From Pseudomonadota bacterium (GTDB lineage: Bacteria; Pseudomonadota; Alphaproteobacteria; Rhizobiales; Hyphomicrobiaceae): 28,804 bases of DNA. The stretch spans positions 1 to 28,804 of the forward strand of contig JAFAFW010000072.1 in assembly GCA_023423275.1 (NCBI GenBank), in the 5' to 3' direction. Every line of letters begins with the position of its first letter. Positions within the stretch are counted from its first letter, which is position 1. The notes below the pieces were generated by a model. That model was not told the DNA's origin and ran no database searches. It saw nothing but the letters and a program-made list of their open reading frames with translations. This document shows positions 23,436 to 28,804 of the stretch, one piece after another. Both the position numbers and the translations under genes were made by a program.

Positions 23436-23485
23436 GATCGCTCCCCGTGTTGGAGTTTTTCGTTCCCAATCCTAGCATACTTATC

Positions 23486-24631
23486 TCAGCTCGCTGCGGT
23501 CAGAGCCTGCTCAAGATCCGTGATCAGGTCGTCCACCGCTTCGACGCCGACCGACAGCCGAAGCAGATCAGGCGGGCATGGCGTCGTCGGTCCTTCGACG
23601 CTTGCGCGATGCTCCAGCAGGCTTTCAACACCGCCAAGCGACGTCGCGCGTTTCCACAGCTCAACATTCGCGGCTGTTGCAATGGCGGCCTGCTCACCAC
23701 CCGCGACGCGGATCGACAGCATGCCGCCGAACCTTCCCTGCATTTGACGCGCCGCAATTTCATGACCGGGATGCGTCGGCAGGCCGGGATACAGAACTTC
23801 GCGGATGAGCGGATGCTTTGAGAAATGCTCGGCAATCGACATCGCCGCATCACATTGCGCACGCACGCGAAGATGCAGCGTGCGCATGCCCCGCTGAAGC
23901 TGAGCTGCCTCGAACGGTCCGAGGATGCATCCAAGATGGCTTCGTACACCGGCGGTACGCTCAAACAGAGCGTCGGCCGCGCGAAATGCCAGAGCACCAG
24001 CAATCACATCCGAATGGCCATTCAGGTACTTGGTCGCAGAATGCATCACGACGTCGGCCCCGAGAGCCAGCGGCTGTGTCAGCACCGGCGTCGCGACGGT
24101 GGAGTCGACCGCCAGCGCCGCCCCGGCTTTATGCGCGATATCGGCCGCTCCCCTGATATCCGTAATCGTCCACAGTGGATTGGCCGGTGTTTCGACCCAA
24201 ATGAGTCGCGTTTCGCCCGGCCGCACAGCGGCAGCAATAGCCTTGAGATCGGCACCATCGACAAAGCTGACTGACAGGCCCATGGCAGGTGCATCGTCGA
24301 GCAGCCACTTGCGCAACCCCCAGTACATCACCTGCGGCGCAACGATGCGGGCGGGACGCGGCAGCGCCAACATCAGCGATGTTGCCGCCGCCATACCTGA
24401 ACTGACCAGCAGGGTACGTTCCGCGCCTTCGAGAGCGCCCAAAACCGCCTCGGTCTGCCGCACGGTGGCATTGTCGGCACGCCCATAGGAATATCCCTTG
24501 CGATACTGATTGTCCGGGTCGCGCAGGTAGGTCGTCGCCACGTGGATCGGCGGCACGATGGCACCTGTTGCGTCATCGATCAGCCCACCGGCCTGGGCGG
24601 CAATAGTTTCAGGCTTATAGATTTTCTTCAT
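23486..24631 (-). CDS. Cystathionine gamma-synthase/lyase-family PLP enzyme
   Basis: A 381-residue member of the Cys/Met metabolism PLP family (MetB/MetC/MetZ). PLP-lysine K201 lies in S-A-T-K-Y-L-N-G-H-S-D-V; Y49-G-R and D176 in A-V-D-S-T are also family landmarks, and S-L-G-G-V-E-S-L-L is typical of the C-terminal domain. Two things are unusual. The segment that is normally Y-G-G-T-x-R reads Y103-W-G-L-R, so Trp104 replaces a Gly near the active site, and the Y-G-R-x-x-N-P-T motif reads N-A-T. Substrate preference (cystathionine, O-acyl-homoserine or another sulfur compound) therefore cannot be assigned. It is divergent from the SDR at 24708. Confidence 0.88.
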   Translation of the reverse strand: MKKIYKPETIAAQAGGLIDDATGAIVPPIHVATTYLRDPDNQYRKGYSYGRADNATVRQTEAVLGALEGAERTLLVSSGMAAATSLMLALPRPARIVAPQVMYWGLRKWLLDDAPAMGLSVSFVDGADLKAIAAAVRPGETRLIWVETPANPLWTITDIRGAADIAHKAGAALAVDSTVATPVLTQPLALGADVVMHSATKYLNGHSDVIAGALAFRAADALFERTAGVRSHLGCILGPFEAAQLQRGMRTLHLRVRAQCDAAMSIAEHFSKHPLIREVLYPGLPTHPGHEIAARQMQGRFGGMLSIRVAGGEQAAIATAANVELWKRATSLGGVESLLEHRASVEGPTTPCPPDLLRLSVGVEAVDDLITDLEQALTAAS

Positions 24632-24660
24632 TGCGATCAGCCTCCGAGGCGCGCGCCATC

Positions 24661-24689
24661 TGCGGCGACCCTAGCAAATCCTCGCCGCA
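24661..24689 (-). promoter_or_regulatory. 8-bp stem-loop in the metB-like leader
   Basis: TGCGGCGA (24661-24668) pairs perfectly with TCGCCGCA (24682-24689) around a 13-base loop, in the 76-base divergent spacer, 30 bases before the transsulfuration gene start. I looked for the SAM-II riboswitch common before met genes in this group and did not recognise its conserved core. Confidence 0.4.
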
Positions 24690-24707
24690 AGCGATAAGCG
24701 ATCCGAC

Positions 24708-25535
24708 ATGACACAGCGTAGCATCCTCATTACCGGCTGCTCCTCGGGCATCGGCTTGGCCTCGGCGCATATGCTCAGATCGCGCGGTTGGCGCGTTCTG
24801 GCGACCGCCCGCCGACCGGAAGACCTAAACCGGCTCCGCAATCAGGACGGCTTTGAAGCGCTGCACCTCGAACTGGCCGATCCCGCTTCTATTGCAGCGT
24901 GTGCCACCGAAGCTCTCCGGCTGACTGGCGGGAAGCTCGGCGCGGTCTTCAACAATGCGGCGTACGGACAACCGGGTGCGGTCGAGGACATCACCGCGGA
25001 TACCTTGCGCCGCCAGCTTGAGGTCAATGTCATCGGCACACACGATCTCACACGGCGGCTGATCCCCGCCATGCGGGCCAACGGAGCGGGGCGGATTGTC
25101 AATTGTTCGTCGGTGTTGGGAATGATGGCGGCGCCGTTTCGAGGGGCCTACTGCGCCTCGAAATTCGCGCTGGAAGGGCTCTCGGATTCGCTACGTTTGG
25201 AGCTGTCGGGAACCGGAATTTACGTGTCTCTGATCGAACCTGGTCCCATCCGCACGCGGTTTGTGGACAACGCCCTGACCGCCGCGAAAGCTAGCGTCGA
25301 CATCGAGGGTTCGGTACATCGCGAGCGCTATCACCGGATGATCGCGTCGCTGGCCAGCGGCGGGAAGCAGACCTTCAAACTGGAACCGGAGGCGGTCGCC
25401 CGCAAACTGGTGCACGCCGTGGAGAGCCCGCGCCCAAAGGCCCGCTATTACGTGACGGTGCCGACGCATCTTGCCGGTGTTCTGCGCCGCTTGCTGCCGA
25501 CGCGTTTGCTGGACATCGCCGCGGCGCGAGCCTGA
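24708..25535 (+). CDS. NADP-type short-chain dehydrogenase
   Basis: A 275-residue SDR. Cofactor motif T-G-C-S-S-G-I-G at 9-16, N-N-A-A at 82-85, catalytic Ser134 or Ser135 in V-N-C-S-S-V-L-G, Y148 and K152 in Y-C-A-S-K. Arg35-Arg36 after the second strand indicate NADP(H). The longer C-terminal half, with E-P-G-P-I-R-T, resembles 17-beta-hydroxysteroid/retinol-dehydrogenase-like SDRs, but the true substrate is unknown. No ribosome site is evident, so translation from a short leader is possible. The stop is 13 bases before the racemase-like gene. Confidence 0.92.
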   Translation: MTQRSILITGCSSGIGLASAHMLRSRGWRVLATARRPEDLNRLRNQDGFEALHLELADPASIAACATEALRLTGGKLGAVFNNAAYGQPGAVEDITADTLRRQLEVNVIGTHDLTRRLIPAMRANGAGRIVNCSSVLGMMAAPFRGAYCASKFALEGLSDSLRLELSGTGIYVSLIEPGPIRTRFVDNALTAAKASVDIEGSVHRERYHRMIASLASGGKQTFKLEPEAVARKLVHAVESPRPKARYYVTVPTHLAGVLRRLLPTRLLDIAAARA

Positions 25536-25548
25536 AGGACTGCACGTC

Positions 25549-26211
25549 ATGCGCATCGCCTGCCTGCATACCGCTGACAGCAATATCGCAGTCTTCGAGG
25601 CTGCAGCTCGCCAACTTGGATTGGTGGACGGCGCCTTACATCACGACGTCCGGGCAGATCTTTTGGCCACCGCGGAACAGGCAGGCATGGTCACGCCAGA
25701 GATCGCTGCCCAGACCGCTGAAGCACTCGTACGATTGAGCAATGGCGCTGACGCCGTAATCCTCACTTGCTCGACCTTGGGGCCAGTCGCCGAAACCGCC
25801 GCCTGCGAATCCGCGATCCCGATCTCCAGAGCTGATGCCGCGCTGGCGCAGCGGGCCGTCAGCGCAGGTGGCCGCGTTGTCGTTCTGTGTGCCGTGGAGA
25901 CAACGGTGCCGCCGACCACGCAGCTCTTCACCGAAGAAGCAAAGGGAACTCCTGCATGCGAGATTGACGTTCGCCTTGTTGCGGGGGCCTGGGCGCTGTT
26001 CAAGGCGGGTGATTTGGCCGGATATCACGCCGCGATCGCTGCCGCCGCGGATCAGGCATATGTCGAGGGGGCCACGGTTGTCGCGCTGGCGCAATCTTCG
26101 ATGGCGGGAGCAGCGTTACTGGTCAAATCCGGGCGGACACCACTCACCGGTCCGGAAACAGCTTTGGCGACTGCCGTCGCTGCAATCCGGACTTCATCTC
26201 ATGCGCGATGA
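25549..26211 (+). CDS. Asp/Glu/hydantoin-racemase-like protein, second Cys replaced
   Basis: A 220-residue protein whose pattern fits the Asp/Glu racemase superfamily: an N-terminal strand M-R-I-A-C-L-H-T-A, then I-L-T-C74-S-T-L-G-P-V as the first catalytic-Cys loop. The second loop, normally holding the other catalytic Cys, reads V-A-L-A-Q-S-S-M-A-G (177-186) with Ser at 183-184. A two-cysteine racemase is therefore unlikely; an isomerase or hydrolase variant, or a non-catalytic protein, is possible. ATG 25549 is chosen because GAAGGA lies 10 bases upstream and the preceding in-frame region is the SDR coding end. It follows the SDR by 13 bases and overlaps rlmH by 13 bases at the stops. Confidence 0.8.
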   Translation: MRIACLHTADSNIAVFEAAARQLGLVDGALHHDVRADLLATAEQAGMVTPEIAAQTAEALVRLSNGADAVILTCSTLGPVAETAACESAIPISRADAALAQRAVSAGGRVVVLCAVETTVPPTTQLFTEEAKGTPACEIDVRLVAGAWALFKAGDLAGYHAAIAAAADQAYVEGATVVALAQSSMAGAALLVKSGRTPLTGPETALATAVAAIRTSSHAR

Positions 26212-26681
26212 TAGGGATGTCCGGTGAGGATGGTCGCGGCGCGGTAAAGCTGCTCGGCGATGAGCACGCGCGCCAGCATATGTGGCAGCGTCATCTGTCC
26301 GAGTGACAACTTGAGATCGGCCCCGGCCAGCATCTTCTCGCCGTGACCGTCCGGTCCGCCGATCACGAAGGCCAGCGAGCGCACGCCCTTCTCGCGCTGG
26401 CCGCGTAAGTACTTGGCAAAGGCGTCGCTGGAAAACTGACGGCCATCCTCATCGAGAACGACCTTCGTTTCGATATCGCCGGTCTTGGCCAAGAGCCGGT
26501 CGGCTTCTTCGTTCTGGCGGGCGGCAACGTCGGAAGCCCGGCTTTCACCGATTTCCGTCACATGAACCGGGCCCCACCCCAGCGCACGTCCGCTGGCCTC
26601 CAGCCGGCTGCAATAGCGATCGAACAGATCCCGTTCCGGGCCGTCCTTCAGGCGTCCGACCGCTGCAATCACGAGGCGCAT
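26199..26681 (-). CDS. rlmH: 23S rRNA pseudouridine-1915 N3-methyltransferase
   Basis: Methylates pseudouridine 1915 in helix 69 of 23S rRNA on the assembled 70S ribosome, using SAM. The 160-residue SPOUT-fold protein carries the SAM-binding loop F-V-I-G-G-P-D-G (105-112), L-S-L-G-Q-M-T-L-P-H (126-134) and the C-terminal E-Q-L-Y-R-A ... G-H-P-Y-H (143-158), all diagnostic. It ends the nadD-rsfS-rlmH series, 56 bases after rsfS. A small hairpin overlaps its GGAA ribosome site. Its 3' end overlaps the converging racemase-like gene. Confidence 0.97.
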   Translation of the reverse strand: MRLVIAAVGRLKDGPERDLFDRYCSRLEASGRALGWGPVHVTEIGESRASDVAARQNEEADRLLAKTGDIETKVVLDEDGRQFSSDAFAKYLRGQREKGVRSLAFVIGGPDGHGEKMLAGADLKLSLGQMTLPHMLARVLIAEQLYRAATILTGHPYHRA

Positions 26682-26686
26682 GGCAA

Positions 26687-26700
26687 TTCCGTTCGCGGAA
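26687..26700 (-). promoter_or_regulatory. Small hairpin covering the rlmH ribosome site
   Basis: TTCCG (26687-26691) and CGGAA (26696-26700) form a 5-bp stem with a 4-base loop. On the minus strand its second arm holds GGAA, the only Shine-Dalgarno-like bases before the rlmH ATG at 26681. Folding could lower rlmH translation. Confidence 0.35.
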
Positions 26701-26737
26701 ACAGCCCGCGCCCCGTCTTACGCAAACCGCTCAGCCG

Positions 26738-27148
26738 CTAATGCGCGGCGTTATCCGTCGGGCGGTCCGCCGACCACATCTTCTCGAGGTTGTAGAACTC
26801 ACGCACCTCGGGACGGAACACATGCACGATGATGTCGCCAGCATCGAGCAGCACCCAGTCACACGCTTCCAGGCCCTCGACGCGGACCTTGTTATGGCCG
26901 TGTTCCTTGAGATGATTCCGAACCTGCTCGGCGATGGCGCCGACGTGTCTGTCGGAACGACCGGTCGCGACCAGCATGAAGTCGCCGATGGAGGACCTGC
27001 CCCTCAGATCGATCGTTACGATATTCTCGGCTTTGGCTTCATCGAGCCAATGAACGACCTTCGGGAGAAGAGCTTCCGAGCCCATTCCTTCGGAAACGAG
27101 CTCGACTGGAGGCGCACCCCTGCGGGCGCCCTCAAGAGCGGTTTGCAT
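26738..27148 (-). CDS. rsfS: Ribosomal silencing factor
   Basis: RsfS binds ribosomal protein L14 and blocks joining of the subunits when nutrients are low. The 136-residue protein has the family core: K-A-E-N-I-V-T-I-D-L-R-G-R-S-S-I-G-D-type start (about 39-57), then F-M-L-V-A-T-G-R-S-D-R-H-V, E-G-L-E-A-C-D-W-V-L-L-D-A-G-D-I-I-V-H-V-F and R-E-F-Y-N-L-E-K-M-W. The start at 27148 gives about 20 residues before the core; ATG 27085 would give a shorter form, and neither has a well-spaced ribosome site. A promoter candidate lies in the 191-base gap after nadD. Confidence 0.95.
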   Translation of the reverse strand: MQTALEGARRGAPPVELVSEGMGSEALLPKVVHWLDEAKAENIVTIDLRGRSSIGDFMLVATGRSDRHVGAIAEQVRNHLKEHGHNKVRVEGLEACDWVLLDAGDIIVHVFRPEVREFYNLEKMWSADRPTDNAAH

Positions 27149-27276
27149 CGTTTGGTGGGTATCCTTTTCCCATTGATCCCGTGTCGGGAGCTGCCGCGTT
27201 CGATCGTGATCCTGTTGGCTTCAAGTCAAAGTCCCTGCGGCAGCGACTCAATTAGCCCGCCTGGGCGAGCGCGTAT

Positions 27277-27306
27277 AGAATAAGGTGTTTCAACTCTTGA
27301 TTTCAA
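27277..27306 (-). promoter_or_regulatory. Candidate promoter for rsfS-rlmH
   Basis: On the minus strand TTGAAA (27306-27301) is followed after 18 bases by TATTCT (27282-27277). It lies just past the nadD stop and about 130 bases before the rsfS start. Confidence 0.4.
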
Positions 27307-27339
27307 CTGGGGCGTCAACGCGTCCCCGCCTCCGTGTTT

Positions 27340-27987
27340 TTAAGGCACCGTCCGCACCGCTGAGCGCTTGGCCCGCAGCGCCGTGGACGACAGTTCGGAC
27401 AACGGCCCCGTTAACAATGTCCAGGCTGGCGGTGTCATGCTGGGCAGCAGCGGAGCTAACGCCTCCGGCACATAGGCGGAGCGGAAGGCTTGAGCCGCCT
27501 TGCTCGCCATTGCCCGATGCCGCCATCCCGGACGATCCACAACCGCCACGGGCATCATGCGCATGATTTCCCGCCACTGCTGCCAGCGGTGGAAACCGGC
27601 CAGATTATCGGCCCCCATCACCCAGACGAATTTTGCCTCGCGGTAACGCCGGGTCAGGAACGCCAGCGTCGCCGCCGTAAACGGTGTGCCCAGTTGAGCC
27701 TCGAAACCCGTCACCGTGACACGCGGGTCGGTCAGCATCTCCCGGCAGGCGGCAATACGACTGTCGAGAGAGGGCAGCTCACCGTTCGATTTCAGCGGAT
27801 TGCCGGGCGTTACCACCCACCAGAGCTGATCAAGGGCCAGCCGCTTTAACGCCGTCGCGGTGATGAGCACGTGTCCGGCATGCGGCGGGTTGAAGGTGCC
27901 GCCCATGACACCGATCCGCTGCCCCGGCGACACCGCGGGCGTGCAGATGCGGACGGAACCGAACGAGAGAGCGGCGCTCCGGCGCAT
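27340..27987 (-). CDS. nadD: Nicotinate-nucleotide adenylyltransferase
   Basis: Adenylates nicotinate mononucleotide to deamido-NAD in NAD synthesis. The 215-residue nucleotidyltransferase has G-G-T-F-N-P-P-H-A-G-H at 29-39 (the (H/T)xGH ATP site), W-V-M-G-A-D-N-L and the C-terminal S-S-T-A-L-R signature. The roughly 22-residue N-terminal extension before the core is usual in Rhizobiales. It sits 31 bases after proA and ahead of rsfS, the conserved order in alphaproteobacteria. Confidence 0.96.
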   Translation of the reverse strand: MRRSAALSFGSVRICTPAVSPGQRIGVMGGTFNPPHAGHVLITATALKRLALDQLWWVVTPGNPLKSNGELPSLDSRIAACREMLTDPRVTVTGFEAQLGTPFTAATLAFLTRRYREAKFVWVMGADNLAGFHRWQQWREIMRMMPVAVVDRPGWRHRAMASKAAQAFRSAYVPEALAPLLPSMTPPAWTLLTGPLSELSSTALRAKRSAVRTVP

Positions 27988-28018
27988 CCCTATGACCTCG
28001 CACGCGGCGGAGCGAGCC

Positions 28019-28804
28019 TCATGCCGGCCTCGTCTGGCCAGAACCGCGCACCACGTATTTGAAGCTGGTCAACTGCTCGACACCGACGGGGCCGCGCGCA
28101 TGCATCTTGCCGGTGGCGATGCCGATTTCAGCGCCGAAGCCGAATTCGCCTCCGTCAGCGAACTGGGTCGAAGCGTTATGCAGGACGATGGCGGAATCGA
28201 CCTGGGCGAGGAACTTCGCCGCCGTCGCCTCGGAACCCGTAATGATGGAGTCGGTATGCTGCGAGCCGTATTTGGCGATATGCGCGATGGCGCCATCGAC
28301 GCCGTCGACCAGCTTCACCGAGATGATGGCGTCGAGATATTCGGTCGACCAATCGTCCTCGGAGGCTGTTGTTACGCGAGCATCGACGCGCTGCGCCGCC
28401 TCGTCTCCGCGCACCGCGCATCCCGCATCCAGCAGCGCCTTGACCAGATTGGCCAGCACGCCCTCAGGCGCTGCGCGATCGACCAGAAGCGTCTCGGTCG
28501 CGCCGCATACGCCGGTCCGGCGCAGCTTGGCGTTGAGCACGATTTCGCGCGCCATGCCGAGGTCGGCGTCGCGATCGACGTAGGTGTTGCAGATGCCTTC
28601 CAGATGCGCGAACACCGGCACCCGCGCCTCATCCTGCACCCGGCCGACAAGGCTCTTCCCGCCGCGCGGTACGATGACGTCGATGTTTCCGTCGAGCCCT
28701 TTCAGCATAAGTCCGACGGCCTCGCGATCCGTCGTCGGCACGAGCTGGATCGCGGCCTCGGGAAGTCCAGCCCCCCGCATTCCATCGACCAAGCAGGCAT
28801 AAAT
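28019..28804 (-). CDS. proA: Gamma-glutamyl phosphate reductase, C-terminal part (cut by window edge)
   Basis: Second step of proline synthesis: reduces gamma-glutamyl phosphate to glutamate semialdehyde with NADPH. The reading frame is open to the last base, with I-Y-A-C-L-V-D-G-M-R at the edge, so the gene starts beyond the window; 261 residues of an expected total of about 420-430 are present. Diagnostic parts are Q-L-V-P-T-T-D-R, V-P-R-G-G-K-S-L, the catalytic Cys in G-V-C-G-A-T-E-T-L-L, S-V-K-L-V-D-G-V-D-G-A-I-A-H-I, Y-G-S-Q-H-T-D and the C-terminal G-P-V-G-V-E-Q-L-T-S-F-K-Y. It heads the proA-nadD-rsfS-rlmH series; proB would be expected upstream. Confidence 0.97.
   Translation of the reverse strand: MYACLVDGMRGAGLPEAAIQLVPTTDREAVGLMLKGLDGNIDVIVPRGGKSLVGRVQDEARVPVFAHLEGICNTYVDRDADLGMAREIVLNAKLRRTGVCGATETLLVDRAAPEGVLANLVKALLDAGCAVRGDEAAQRVDARVTTASEDDWSTEYLDAIISVKLVDGVDGAIAHIAKYGSQHTDSIITGSEATAAKFLAQVDSAIVLHNASTQFADGGEFGFGAEIGIATGKMHARGPVGVEQLTSFKYVVRGSGQTRPA

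Noticed and set aside
24632..24707. SAM-II riboswitch before the met-type gene
   Set aside because: The spacer holds a stem-loop, but I could not match the conserved core or pseudoknot positions. Left as an unnamed hairpin.
27290..27340. Intrinsic terminator after nadD
   Set aside because: GGGG/CCCC bases around GCGTCAACGC give at most four adjacent pairs, and there is no T-tract on the minus strand at the right place.
1..28804. Mobile element, prophage, CRISPR array or toxin-antitoxin pair
   Set aside because: No transposase, integrase, terminal repeats, regularly spaced repeats or paired small toxin/antitoxin frames were found; base composition and codon use look even along the window.

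Overview
The window reads as chromosomal DNA of a high-GC alphaproteobacterium of the order Hyphomicrobiales (Rhizobiales), close to the Bradyrhizobium/Rhodoplanes-like families. The reasons are the gene content and order (prs followed by rplY; rpiA, a DUF2059 gene and gor; proA-nadD-rsfS-rlmH), the codon use, and the many Ala/Arg-rich open frames. That placement is inference from gene families, not from a search. I see no rRNA, tRNA, CRISPR array, phage gene, transposase or insertion sequence. The window is about 30 protein genes, mostly core metabolism and envelope or redox upkeep.

Layout. Bases 1-3100 (+): a lipoprotein with an internally duplicated domain, a perfect hairpin, prs (PRPP synthetase), then rplY (ribosomal protein L25/Ctc) with its own promoter, a structured leader and a strong terminator. 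Bases 3275-5086 (+): a 603-residue protein with a Clp N-terminal-like domain and a long coiled coil but no ATPase. Bases 5247-7218 (-): msrA, msrB (both exported) and sfsA. Bases 7305-8057 (+): a CinA/MoaB-fold protein. Bases 8076-8873 (-): a YebE/TerB-like protein. Bases 9047-10922 (+): a folate-biopterin-type transporter and a tiny membrane protein. Bases 10948-11445 (-): OsmC. Bases 11589-14394 (+): rimK, rpe and a YbdK-type carboxylate-amine ligase, probably one unit. Bases 14429-16721 (-): YceI, an SDR oxidoreductase and an outer-membrane barrel. Bases 16870-21007 (-): gabD, rpiA, DUF2059 and gor, probably one unit. Bases 21164-22830 (+): gph and a DMT transporter. Bases 22824-24631 (-): a PPOX-type flavoprotein and a transsulfuration enzyme. 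Bases 24708-26211 (+): an SDR and a racemase-like protein. Bases 26199-28804 (-): proA (cut by the window edge), nadD, rsfS and rlmH.

How they fit together. Pentose-phosphate and PRPP metabolism recurs (prs, rpe, rpiA, and gph, which clears 2-phosphoglycolate). Thiol and oxidant defence also recurs (an exported Msr pair, OsmC, glutathione reductase, and a YbdK-type ligase of the glutamate-cysteine ligase superfamily). Ribosome-linked functions are rplY, rimK, rlmH and rsfS. I found no clear new multi-gene system. The items most worth a second look are the Clp_N/coiled-coil protein, the terminator-like hairpin between the rplY promoter and its start codon, the duplicated-domain lipoprotein, the racemase-like protein lacking the second catalytic cysteine, and the rimK-rpe-ybdK cluster.
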